This document shows positions 1 to 7,080 of a DNA stretch of 64,000 bases, piece after piece. Each line of letters opens with the position of its first letter. Position 1 is the first letter of the stretch. Source of the DNA: JAGNKE01 sp965230245 (GTDB taxonomy: Bacteria > Pseudomonadota > Alphaproteobacteria > Micavibrionales > Micavibrionaceae); contig OZ246000.1 in the NCBI GenBank assembly GCA_965230245.1, forward strand, positions 1,860,001 to 1,924,000. The letters are read 5' to 3'. The notes below the pieces were generated by a model, which was not told the DNA's origin, made no database searches, and was given only the letters and a program-made list of their open reading frames with translations. Both the position numbers and the translations under genes were made by a program.

Positions 1-2
1 CC

Positions 3-137
3 GAAAACAAATTTGAGGGCGCCTTGTGGTTTATGAATCAGGTTTATTCCACGGGGACACATGGATTTCCTAAAGATGAACAAAAAGCAGCTTATTATTT
101 AAAAAGATTGTCTGATAAAGATGTCATTAATTACTAA
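3..137 (+). CDS. C-terminal end of a Sel1-like repeat protein (5' end outside window)
   Basis: An open frame enters from the left edge and stops at a TAA, giving 44 residues. The visible part contains GALWFMNQVYSTGTHGFPKD followed by EQKAAYYLKRL. This fits one Sel1 repeat (A-x-x-L-x-x-x-Y-x-x-G-x-G-x-x-x-D-x-x-K-A-x-x-Y). Sel1 proteins are alpha-solenoid scaffolds, often periplasmic or regulatory. Only the last repeat is visible, so the total length, any signal peptide and the role cannot be judged. A short AT-rich stretch separates it from the structured RNA candidate that follows. Confidence 0.55.
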   Translation, partial: ENKFEGALWFMNQVYSTGTHGFPKDEQKAAYYLKRLSDKDVINY

Positions 138-149
138 TAATCTTACAAA

Positions 150-315
150 ACTTGATCTTTCCGCCGCCTGCGGTCATAGTGGCGGTATGACACAGGATAT
201 GCGCATCATTATCCGAATTATGAACCCGGCTCACGCCACAATATGCCTGAACACAGGCAAGTGAGTCCGGGTAAAACGTCTTGATCTGTTTTTGACCGAC
301 AAGGCGGCTTGTACT
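150..315 (+). ncRNA. structured RNA candidate with 6S-like architecture
   Basis: Between the Sel1-type gene and ileS the sequence folds on paper into one long rod. A closing stem pairs gccgcct (163-169) and cggtca (171-176) with tgaccg (293-298) and aggcggc (302-308). A large internal bubble follows, with a small hairpin ggata/tatcc (195-214). The apical arm pairs acccgg and ctcac (224-234) with gtgag and ccgggt (261-272), capped by the hairpin tgcctg/caggca (244-259). Size (about 160 nt) and the stem-bubble-arm layout are those of 6S RNA, but I could not match conserved 6S bases. The strand is chosen because a weak promoter (TTGTCT at 108, TACTAA at 132) precedes it; the minus strand is possible. 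An ileS leader is another option. Confidence 0.4.
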
Positions 316-398
316 TTCCCAAAAAATAATTAGATTACAAAGCGTTCACACGATGATTGTTGTGATGGCGCGATGACGAGAAACAGAAAATAAAAGTT

Positions 399-3287
399 AT
401 GACTGATACGACAGACCGGAAGAATACAAACGAGAATAAAGAAAAAGCAGATGAATACCGCCAGACGGTCTTCTTGCCGAAAACCGAATTCCCGATGCGC
501 GGCGGCCTGCCCCAGAAGGAGCCGGAGATCATCAACAAGTGGAACACCGAAAACCTGTATCAAAAGATGCGCGATGCGGGGAAGGGCAAGGAAAAATACA
601 TCCTGCATGACGGCCCTCCATACGCGAACGGCAACATCCACATCGGTCACGCGGTCAATAAAATCCTCAAAGACGTTGTGGTTAAGTCCTACTCCATGAT
701 GGGCTATGACGCGCCCTACGTGCCGGGTTGGGATTGCCACGGCCTGCCGATCGAATGGAAGATCGAGGAGAAATACCGCGCCGAAGGCAAGAACAAGGAC
801 GATGTCGATATCCTGACCTTCCGCGAGGAATGCCGCAAATTCGCCCGTGAATGGGTCGGCGTGCAGAGCGAACAATTCCAGAGATTGGGCGTAACCGGAG
901 ACTGGAACGATCCCTACCTGACCATGACCAACCCCGCCGAAGCGGCTATCGTCAAGGAAATCCACAAATTCGCCCTGAACGGAGGCCTGTATAAGGGGCT
1001 GAAACCCGTCATGTGGTCGACGGTCGAGAAAACCGCGCTCGCCGAAGCCGAAGTCGAATACGCCGAACACAAATCCATCACCGTCTGGGTGAAGTTCCCT
1101 GTTGTGGAAACGAAGGACGAGCGCCTAAAAGATGCAAACGTCGTTATCTGGACGACAACCCCGTGGACGCTGCCATCCAACCGCGCGGTCGCCTACGGTC
1201 ACTTTAACTACGTTGCCATGAAAATCGGCGCAGTCGAAGAGGGCGGAAAGGCCACTGTCGGTGATGTCCTGATCGTTGCCGAAGAACTGCTGGAACAGGT
1301 CTGCAAGGATGCCAAAATCACCGAACATGAAATCGTCCACGAACTAAAGGGCGAGGACTTCGAAGGCACAATCTGCGCGCATCCGTTGCGCGGTCAAGCT
1401 GAGAATGGTTACTTTGATTATGATGTGCCGATGCTCTACGCCGACTTCGTCACAACCGAAGCGGGTACAGGCTTTGTGCATACCGCACCCTCACACGGTG
1501 CGGACGACTTTATCCTTGGAAAAGAACACGGTCTGGAAATCACCGACAACGTCACCGACGACGGGAAATTCAGACCCCACGTGCCGCTGTTCGCGGGACT
1601 GGAAATCTATGACCAGAACGGCAAGATGGGGCCGGGCAACTTCGCCCCGATCAAGGCGATCGAGGAGGCCGGAATGCTGGTCGCCAAGGGCTCCGTCCGT
1701 CACGAATACCCGCATTCATGGCGCTCGAAAGCGCCCGTGATTTTCCGCGCAACCCCGCAATGGTTTATCGCGATGGACAATGATCTCAACCTACGCGAAA
1801 AGGCGCTGAATGCAATTAAGGACACGAAATGGGTGCCCGCGAAAGGCGAAGCGCGCATCACCGCGATGATCGAAAAACGCCCCGACTGGTGTATCTCACG
1901 CCAACGCGCATGGGGTGTGCCGATCGCGCTGTTCCTGCACAAGGAAACGGGCGAGGTTCTTGTCGATGCCGATGTGTTCGAACGCATCTCCGATATCTTC
2001 GAATCCGAAGGCTCCGACGCGTGGTGGTCTGAAAACCCGCAAAAATTCCTCGGTGATAAATACAAGGCCGAAGACTACACGCAAGTGTTCGACATCGTTG
2101 ACGTCTGGTTTGAATCCGGCTCGACCCACGCCTTCGTCTGTGAAGCGCGCGAAGAACTGCGCCGCCCAGAAGGCAAGCGCACGGCAAACCTCTACCTCGA
2201 AGGCTCCGACCAGCACCGCGGCTGGTTTCATTCGTCCTTGCTCGAAAGCTGCGGCACACGCGGCACCGCGCCTTATGATGCGGTCTTAACGCACGGCTTC
2301 GTGTTGGATGAAAAGGGCTACAAAATGTCCAAATCGCTGGGCAACGTCGTCGATCCGCTAAAGGTCATGGAGCAGAGCGGGGCGGACATCCTGCGCCTCT
2401 GGACGCTAACCTCCGATTACGCAGAAGACATCCGCATCGGAAAGGACACACTCAAAAACACATCCGATCTGTACCGCCGTATCCGTAACACGCTGCGCTT
2501 CCTGCTCGGCGCGCTCGACGGCTTTACGAAGGATGAAGCGGTTGAATTCTTCGATGATCCGAAACAACTCCCCGAGCTGGAGCAATACGTCCTGCATATG
2601 CTGGCCGAAATGGATGAATTCGTGCGCGACTGCATCACGAATTACGAATTCGGCAAACTGGCCAACCGCCTGCACCATTTCTGTAACAACGACCTCTCGG
2701 CGTTCTATTTCGATATCCGGAAAGACTCGCTCTATTGCGACCGCCCCGATGACGAAACCCGCCGCGCTTGCCGTTCGGTCATGGCTGTGATCTTCAACGG
2801 GTTAAGCGCGTGGCTCGCCCCGATCTTATGCTTCACCGCCGAAGAAGCATGGCAGCACCGCCCCGCAGGTGTCTTCGAACACGTCGACAGCGTGCATTTG
2901 CGCGAATTCCCCGAAGTACCGAAAGGCTGGAAGAATGATGAACTGGCGAACAAATGGAGCGAAATCCTGAAGGCACGTAAGGCTGTTCTCGAAGCCATCG
3001 AACCGCTGAGAGCGGAAAAAACAATCCGCTCCTCCTTGGAGGCAAGCGTCACACTCAAAACCGACGTCGCAGAGGTTGAAGCCATCGCGGACGAGATGGC
3101 AGATATCTGCATCGTCTCAACCCTCACTCTTGAGAAGGGCGATGAAGCCGTCAGCATCAAAAAAGCCGAAGGCGCAAAATGCGAACGCTGCTGGAAAGTC
3201 CTGCCCGAAGTCAGCGAGGATACTGGCCTGTGCAACCGCTGCGCCGATGCCGTTGAAGCTCTCAAGAAAAGCAGCAAGGCGGCCTGA
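399..3287 (+). CDS. ileS: isoleucyl-tRNA synthetase
   Basis: A cytoplasmic class I aminoacyl-tRNA synthetase of 962 residues that charges tRNA-Ile and edits mischarged valine. The catalytic signature HIGH is at residues 81-84 (within NGNIHIGHAVNKILKD). The second signature KMSKSLGN sits in the C-terminal half of the Rossmann fold. TTTPWTLPSN belongs to the CP1 editing domain. The C-terminus has a CxxC...CxxC zinc knuckle (CERCW and CNRC), which marks the bacterial zinc-type IleRS. Length and domain order are normal. The first 20 residues are charged and poorly conserved, so the start could lie slightly downstream. lspA, often next to ileS in proteobacteria, is absent here. Confidence 0.97.
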   Translation: MTDTTDRKNTNENKEKADEYRQTVFLPKTEFPMRGGLPQKEPEIINKWNTENLYQKMRDAGKGKEKYILHDGPPYANGNIHIGHAVNKILKDVVVKSYSMMGYDAPYVPGWDCHGLPIEWKIEEKYRAEGKNKDDVDILTFREECRKFAREWVGVQSEQFQRLGVTGDWNDPYLTMTNPAEAAIVKEIHKFALNGGLYKGLKPVMWSTVEKTALAEAEVEYAEHKSITVWVKFPVVETKDERLKDANVVIWTTTPWTLPSNRAVAYGHFNYVAMKIGAVEEGGKATVGDVLIVAEELLEQVCKDAKITEHEIVHELKGEDFEGTICAHPLRGQAENGYFDYDVPMLYADFVTTEAGTGFVHTAPSHGADDFILGKEHGLEITDNVTDDGKFRPHVPLFAGLEIYDQNGKMGPGNFAPIKAIEEAGMLVAKGSVRHEYPHSWRSKAPVIFRATPQWFIAMDNDLNLREKALNAIKDTKWVPAKGEARITAMIEKRPDWCISRQRAWGVPIALFLHKETGEVLVDADVFERISDIFESEGSDAWWSENPQKFLGDKYKAEDYTQVFDIVDVWFESGSTHAFVCEAREELRRPEGKRTANLYLEGSDQHRGWFHSSLLESCGTRGTAPYDAVLTHGFVLDEKGYKMSKSLGNVVDPLKVMEQSGADILRLWTLTSDYAEDIRIGKDTLKNTSDLYRRIRNTLRFLLGALDGFTKDEAVEFFDDPKQLPELEQYVLHMLAEMDEFVRDCITNYEFGKLANRLHHFCNNDLSAFYFDIRKDSLYCDRPDDETRRACRSVMAVIFNGLSAWLAPILCFTAEEAWQHRPAGVFEHVDSVHLREFPEVPKGWKNDELANKWSEILKARKAVLEAIEPLRAEKTIRSSLEASVTLKTDVAEVEAIADEMADICIVSTLTLEKGDEAVSIKKAEGAKCERCWKVLPEVSEDTGLCNRCADAVEALKKSSKAA

Positions 3288-3289
3288 TA

Positions 3290-3811
3290 ATGCATCGTCG
3301 TATGTTTGAAAAAGCTGGAGATGTAACAGCTATTTTAGAATCAGATGCTGCCAAAGTGATTATCGGCAATAATTATGAACGCTACAAGAAACTGTGGATT
3401 CAACAATACGAAGTGGCATTTCATAGACGCGAAAAAGTAACAGCTAAAGGCAAGTACAATTTATTAGCTATCTGCTGTGCACCTGTCTGGTGGGCATACC
3501 GAAAATTATATGGATTGTATTTTGGCTTTCTTGCGGCATTTGCCGTGCTGATGTTCTATTGTGAATATTATCAAGTTGATTTGCCCAATATCAGTGTAGG
3601 TATTTTGATAATTGGTTTATACGCAAATGAAATTTACTTTGAAGTAATGGTCAAGCGCGTGAGGAAATACGAAAGCCTGCCGGAACAGAAAAAAGCAAAA
3701 TTTTTGAAACTGTATGGTGGTACTAGTGAGCTTTTCGGAGCCTTATCACCATTTATTTTCGTAGCCACTGTAGGGGCAGTGATAGAGGCAGCGGACTTGT
3801 TAAATAACTGA
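3290..3811 (+). CDS. DUF2628-like membrane protein
   Basis: A 173-residue protein starting two bases after the ileS stop, so probably co-transcribed. The N-terminal half is soluble (RRKVTAKGK-like basic segment), then LAICCAPVWWAYRKLY leads into two or three hydrophobic segments (about residues 65-115 and 145-170). The W-x-x-Y-R-K-x-Y signature next to a membrane segment matches my knowledge of DUF2628, small inner-membrane proteins of unknown function. The gene is visibly richer in A+T than ileS, with lysine, isoleucine and tyrosine codons dominating, which may indicate a different origin. No enzymatic motif is visible. Confidence 0.65.
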   Translation: MHRRMFEKAGDVTAILESDAAKVIIGNNYERYKKLWIQQYEVAFHRREKVTAKGKYNLLAICCAPVWWAYRKLYGLYFGFLAAFAVLMFYCEYYQVDLPNISVGILIIGLYANEIYFEVMVKRVRKYESLPEQKKAKFLKLYGGTSELFGALSPFIFVATVGAVIEAADLLNN

Positions 3812-3889
3812 TGTTATTTTCATTTATGACAATAAAGGCAAATCAATGCCTTCCAGGTAATTAGGCGTGCCAAATATAAACCAAAATGG

Positions 3890-3909
3890 ATTCCCGCTTC
3901 CGCGGGAAT
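3890..3909. repeat. 20-nt palindromic intergenic repeat, copy 1
   Basis: attcccgcttccgcgggaat is an 8-bp perfect inverted repeat with a 4-nt loop, in the gap between the DUF2628 gene and msrA. It is of the GGATTCCCGC/GCGGGAATC type scattered in many proteobacterial genomes. It could also act as a bidirectional hairpin between the two convergent genes, but no T-run follows. Confidence 0.7.
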
Positions 3910-3961
3910 GCCGTACAGGTTAACTCTATTGCCTATGGCGCATCCCCACACCCACTAGAGC

Positions 3962-3981
3962 ATCCCCGCGAACGCGGGGAT
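3962..3981. repeat. 20-nt palindromic intergenic repeat, copy 2
   Basis: atccccgcgaacgcggggat is an 8-bp inverted repeat with a 4-nt loop. It lies about 50 nt from copy 1 and shares its design (AT-CCCGC stem), with compensating changes in both arms (TTCCCGC/GCGGGAA versus TCCCCGC/GCGGGGA). The covarying arms suggest a maintained hairpin. Confidence 0.7.
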
Positions 3982-4005
3982 CCACACGAAAGAGTCAATA
4001 GAACC

Positions 4006-4671
4006 CTAATCCCCCTTAATCCCCAGCCCTTTGGACTGACGTTTCAGCCAGTCACGAATATGCGGCTTGCCGTATTTTTCCTCGTACTTCTCGTAATATT
4101 GCTGGTGATAGTTTTCCGCCAGCCAGAACGTTGTCGCAGGTTCCAGAGTCGTGACAATCGGCTTTTTGTAAACGCCGTCTTTGGTCACTTTCTCGATCAT
4201 CGCCTGTGCGGCCTTTTTCTGTTCTTCATCCAGATAAAACACGGTCGAGCGGTATTGCGTGCCGACATCCACACCCTGCCGGTTGAGCTGCGTCGGATCA
4301 TGTGCCTTTGTGAAAAAGTAATCCAGCAACCCTTCATACGTAATCTGGTCAGGATCATAAGTAATCTCGACGGCTTCCGCATGGCCGGATTTGCCATCAT
4401 GCATATCCTCGTAGCGCGGGTTATCAAGCGACCCGCCGATATACCCTACGCGGGTATACAAAACACCATCCTTGCCGCGGAATTCACTCTCAAGACACCA
4501 GAAACAACCACCGGCTAGAATGGCAACCGGATAGTCGTCGGGCTTGGACTCCATGAGGTCATCGCTCAGCTTACGCCCCATAACATCGCTGGCCAGCAGC
4601 GGCGGGCGCATAAAAGTAATCGCAAGTACTCCGGCTGCAACCAGAAGTATGAATAGTGATAAAAACCGCAT
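4006..4671 (-). CDS. msrA: peptide-methionine (S)-S-oxide reductase, membrane-anchored or exported
   Basis: MsrA reduces the S-epimer of methionine sulfoxide in oxidised proteins. The family motif GGCFWCLES carries the catalytic cysteine, followed by VGYIGGSLDNPRYEDM and the HAEAVEITYDP block. Near the C-terminus is FWLAENYHQQYYEK. I place the start at the ATG at 4671 (MRFLSLFILLVAAG) because GGAG lies eight bases upstream; an ATG 18 codons earlier has no such site. The result is 221 residues with an N-terminal hydrophobic segment, so the enzyme probably acts in the periplasm or is tethered to the inner membrane. It is convergent with the DUF2628 gene across the palindromic repeats. Confidence 0.93.
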   Translation of the reverse strand: MRFLSLFILLVAAGVLAITFMRPPLLASDVMGRKLSDDLMESKPDDYPVAILAGGCFWCLESEFRGKDGVLYTRVGYIGGSLDNPRYEDMHDGKSGHAEAVEITYDPDQITYEGLLDYFFTKAHDPTQLNRQGVDVGTQYRSTVFYLDEEQKKAAQAMIEKVTKDGVYKKPIVTTLEPATTFWLAENYHQQYYEKYEEKYGKPHIRDWLKRQSKGLGIKGD

Positions 4672-4773
4672 AAGAACGCTCCAGTTTTTTGTTTTTTTTT
4701 GGATAATATGGCGTATAGTTTGCATATTACATTTAATTAAAAGTCATTATTACATTCGTAGGCAGAGACCGAT

Positions 4774-5496
4774 ATGTTTCTGAAAAAAAACAAACCTCTC
4801 AATCACGAGGACAGACCGCAAGGCGTAGAGCCGAATACCATCATTATGCATTACACGGGAATGGAAACGATGGAGGCGGCGCGGGATCGCTTGACCGACC
4901 CTGAAAGCAAGGTCAGCGCCCATTACCTTGTCGACGTGAACGGCGCGGTGCAGAACCTTGTTCCCGAGGAAAAACGCGCATGGCACGCGGGAGTATCCTA
5001 TTGGAAGGGTGAAACGGACATAAATTCCTATTCCATCGGAATCGAAATCGTAAACAAGGGGCATGAATTCGGCTACGAGCCGTTTCCCGCCGAGCAGATG
5101 CAGGCCGTGCTGGAATTGGCGCAAGGAATACAGCAACGCTTTGATATTGAATACGTTTTAGCGCATAGCGACATCGCCCCCGAGCGCAAAATCGACCCCG
5201 GCGAATTATTTCCGTGGGAATGGCTGGCGGGGTTTGGAGTCGGCATGTGGCCAAAACCCACCGAAGCAGACCACGCGACGGCCGAAGAAATCGCCTGTAA
5301 CGACTACAAGGTTGAACGAATGCTAACACAATACGGCTATAACCCCATGGGTGCTTATGTTGACGTGGTGAGCGCATTTCACCGTCACTATGCCCCCGAA
5401 AAATTCCAGACAGGCGAACAGGAAACCGTTGATACGCAAACCGTCGTACGCCTTGTCTCTCTCATCCGTCAATCGGGCGGAAAAATCGAAGCCTAA
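4774..5496 (+). CDS. N-acetylmuramoyl-L-alanine amidase, AmpD/AmiD-like (Amidase_2)
   Basis: A 240-residue Amidase_2 enzyme that would cleave the bond between MurNAc and the stem peptide. Visible landmarks are TIIMHYTGM (first zinc histidine, about residue 26), SAHYLVDVNGAVQNLVPEE, RAWHAGVSYW (second region), NSYSIGIEIVN and AHSDIAPERKIDPGE (last zinc histidine with the catalytic K-x-D-P-G). No signal peptide is present, so it fits the cytoplasmic AmpD type for muropeptide recycling. A C-terminal extension (about residues 180-240) resembles the small helical peptidoglycan-binding tail of AmiD-like enzymes. Its position just upstream of rnpB and the dcw cluster fits wall metabolism. Confidence 0.88.
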   Translation: MFLKKNKPLNHEDRPQGVEPNTIIMHYTGMETMEAARDRLTDPESKVSAHYLVDVNGAVQNLVPEEKRAWHAGVSYWKGETDINSYSIGIEIVNKGHEFGYEPFPAEQMQAVLELAQGIQQRFDIEYVLAHSDIAPERKIDPGELFPWEWLAGFGVGMWPKPTEADHATAEEIACNDYKVERMLTQYGYNPMGAYVDVVSAFHRHYAPEKFQTGEQETVDTQTVVRLVSLIRQSGGKIEA

Positions 5497-5544
5497 ACCT
5501 ACAAAAAGTTTGCATTCAGAAGCATTTACATGCATTTTGTGCGC

Positions 5545-5918
5545 TCCAGAAAGCCGGATGGCCGCTGCGTTCGCAAGAGCGTAGAGGAAAGTCCGGGCTT
5601 CACGGAAAAACGGCGCCGGGTAACACCCGGGAGCAGGGAACTGCGACGGAAAGTGCCACAGAAAACAAACTACCGCCTTTCGAGGCGGAAAAGGTGAAAA
5701 GGTGCGGTAAGAGCGCACCGCGCGACTGGTAACAGGAGCGGCATGGTAAACCCCGCCGGAAGCAAAACCAAATAGGGGCTGCACGTAACTCTAGGGTTAC
5801 AGGTTTTTTTCGGACCCGCAGCCCGGGTAGGTTGCTTGAAGTGATCGGTAACGGTCATCCCAGATGAATGGCCATCACGCCTTCGGGCGTACAGAACCCG
5901 GCTTACAGGCTTTTTGGA
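5545..5918 (+). ncRNA. rnpB: RNase P RNA (M1 RNA, type A)
   Basis: The catalytic RNA that trims 5' leaders of pre-tRNAs. Conserved blocks appear in order: gaggaaagtccgggc (5584 on), ggtaacacccggg, the acagaaaacaaac segment, ggtaagagcgcaccgcgc, gactggtaacagg, the ggtaaacccc block, gcaaaaccaaataggggc, cccgggtaggttgcttga, cagatgaatg and acagaacccggctta. The P1 stem pairs tccagaaagcc (5545) with ggctttttgga (5908), which sets both ends. A terminator hairpin follows directly. Length and order match type A RNase P RNA. Confidence 0.97.
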
Positions 5919-5930
5919 CTTTATACTTTG

Positions 5931-5963
5931 AAAAACCGCCCCGAAAACACGAGGCGGTTTTTC
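5931..5963 (+). terminator. rho-independent terminator of rnpB
   Basis: aaaaaccgcc (5931-5940) pairs with ggcggttttt (5953-5962) around a 12-nt loop, ending in a T-run, 13 nt after the RNase P RNA. The A-tract on the other side would let it work for transcripts from the right as well, including the small reverse-strand gene at 6161. Confidence 0.9.
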
Positions 5964-6020
5964 TAATTCATTTAATCATCGCCTTTATCAGACGTTGTGT
6001 TGCCCGTTTTAGCCGTTCTC

Positions 6021-6161
6021 TTAAGAGGAATTTTTTCGGACTTTGAGGCGAAACCCCTGATCCTTCTCCTCCGTGGCAGTACTTACGCAAGAATACAAAA
6101 TCGTACCCAGAAATAAGCCACCGCTGATGGCCAGAACAAGCATAAGTAGTGTCATTAACAT
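6021..6161 (-). CDS. small membrane protein, 46 residues, unknown
   Basis: A short reverse-strand frame with ATG at 6161 and TAA at 6021. Its start has a strong purine run (GGGGG) five bases upstream. The product begins MLMTLLMLVLAISGGLFLGT, one long hydrophobic helix with a glycine cluster, followed by a cysteine and a basic, serine-ended cytoplasmic tail (FRLKVRKNSS). It looks like a single-span mini-protein. I recognise no family. It is transcribed away from mraZ, toward the rnpB terminator, and shares the AT-rich control region between 6162 and 6490. It could be chance, but the RBS and clean transmembrane pattern favour a real gene. Confidence 0.5.
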   Translation of the reverse strand: MLMTLLMLVLAISGGLFLGTILYSCVSTATEEKDQGFRLKVRKNSS

Positions 6162-6179
6162 GGTTACCCCCACACACTT

Positions 6180-6485
6180 ATTAACTGCTTGTTGACAATA
6201 TTATGACTAACAACATATTTCCGTAATGTCAAATTTTGACATAAAAAAAGCACTTTGAAAGGCAAAAAAGCACAAATAATGCACTAAAGTACTAATATAA
6301 TGCTTTTGTATAGGGCTAGTGTCTTCAAAAAATTGATCCAAATGAATAAGTTTTCATAATAAAAATAAAAAATATTCAAAAATAATGACATAAACTAATT
6401 ATTCCACACTTATCCATAGAGTTATCTACAGGCTGTAAGCGGCAGCAAAAAACTGTTGTTTATGAGGGAATTACCAAGGCTTTTG
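6180..6485. other. AT-rich noncoding control region upstream of mraZ with DnaA-box-like sites
   Basis: About 300 bases without a gene. It is strongly A+T rich (long runs at 6240-6405) and ends with three DnaA-box-like words on the same strand: ttattccaca (6399-6408, one extra base), ttatccata (6410-6418, one mismatch to TTATCCACA) and ttatctaca (6422-6430, one mismatch). TTAA-N7-TTGAC at 6181-6196 is one base from the CtrA consensus. A possible promoter TTGACA (6192) with ATATTT 17 bases on points toward mraZ, and TATAAT occurs at 6296. The region may be a DnaA-controlled promoter or, less likely, an origin. Confidence 0.4.
6226..6242. promoter_or_regulatory. perfect 17-nt palindrome, operator-like
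   Basis: atgtcaaattttgacat is a perfect inverted repeat around a single centre base, in the noncoding gap between the small reverse gene and mraZ. It has the size and symmetry of a dimeric regulator site. A TTGACA lies in each arm direction, so it may overlap a promoter. The regulator cannot be named. Confidence 0.5.
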
Positions 6486-6514
6486 GTTGACGTCCCAAGT
6501 AATCCCATGATATC
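6486..6514 (+). promoter_or_regulatory. probable mraZ/dcw promoter
   Basis: TTGACG at 6486-6491 is a good -35 box. With 16 or 17 bases of spacing the -10 would be tgatat or gatatc (6508-6514). The whole element is overlapped by the MraZ repeats, as expected for an autoregulated promoter. The -10 is weak, so activity is inferred from position. Confidence 0.5.
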
Positions 6515-6537
6515 CCATAAGAGACCATATGCGACCA
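6493..6537. promoter_or_regulatory. MraZ operator: five direct repeats at 10-bp period
   Basis: The pentamer tccca occurs at 6493, 6503 and 6513, exactly ten bases apart, followed in phase by gacca at 6523 and 6533. On the reverse strand these read TGGGA three times and TGGTC twice. MraZ of E. coli and other bacteria binds TGGG-type repeats spaced by five bases upstream of its own operon, so this is very probably the MraZ site. The repeats cover the promoter, which fits autorepression of the dcw cluster. They also overlap an ATG at 6529, arguing against translation of mraZ from there. Confidence 0.85.
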
Positions 6538-6615
6538 AATAGGGGAGGTTTGTGTGTGGCTGTGACCGGCGAGGGGGGTATCTTCGCTGGCAGGTTGTTT
6601 GTTATTGGGGGTTTT

Positions 6616-7080
6616 TTGGCGCTCTTTGTTTCGACATTTACGAACAAGGTGGATAAGAAAGGTCGGGTATCTGTGCCCGCTCCGTTTCGCGCGTCTCTGG
6701 GTGATCAGCTCCCGCTTGGAATTGTCATTTTCCGTTCTCACCAATATGCCTGCCTCGAAGGCTTTGACTGGGCGCGCATGGAAGATATTAGCGAGCGTCT
6801 TGAGCATTACGATCTCTTTTCCGAAGATCAGGATGATCTCGCCACAGCCGTTTTTGCCGAAAGTGTGCACCTTCAATGCGACGGCGAGGGGCGCGTTATG
6901 CTTCCTGCCGAATTAATGTCTGCTGCAAATATTACCGATCATGCAACCTTTGTCGGTTTGGGCAAAAAATTCCAGATATGGAGCCCTAAAACATTCGAAA
7001 AGCGTAAAATCGAAGCGCGTTCCAAGGTTCTTGAAAAACGCCTGACCATTCCATCATCCAAAAACGGAGGGGCGTCATAA
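6616..7080 (+). CDS. mraZ: MraZ, transcriptional regulator of the dcw cluster
   Basis: MraZ is a ring-forming AbrB-fold DNA-binding protein with two SpoVT/AbrB-like halves. The first half has STFTNKVDKKGRVSVPAPFR, the second CDGEGRVMLPAEL; both carry the D-x-x-G-R-V-x-(V/L)-P core. I choose TTG at 6616 (MALFVSTFTN, 154 residues) because family members begin within a few residues of F-x-S-T-F and GGGGG lies just upstream. An in-frame ATG at 6529 would add 29 atypical residues and start inside the operator. The stop overlaps the rsmH start by one base. It is the first gene of the division and wall cluster. Confidence 0.92.
   Translation: MALFVSTFTNKVDKKGRVSVPAPFRASLGDQLPLGIVIFRSHQYACLEGFDWARMEDISERLEHYDLFSEDQDDLATAVFAESVHLQCDGEGRVMLPAELMSAANITDHATFVGLGKKFQIWSPKTFEKRKIEARSKVLEKRLTIPSSKNGGAS

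Noticed and set aside
3886..4518. 210-residue plus-strand frame opposite msrA
   Set aside because: Runs antisense to a well-supported msrA, starts in the palindromic repeats, and shows no protein-like motif.
6180..6490. Chromosomal replication origin
   Set aside because: The DnaA-like boxes are imperfect and few; no 13-mer array or typical origin genes flank it. Kept only as a control-region finding.
6529..6615. ATG 6529 as start of mraZ
   Set aside because: It lies inside the MraZ operator and adds 29 residues not found in the family. TTG 6616 agrees with the MraZ N-terminus.
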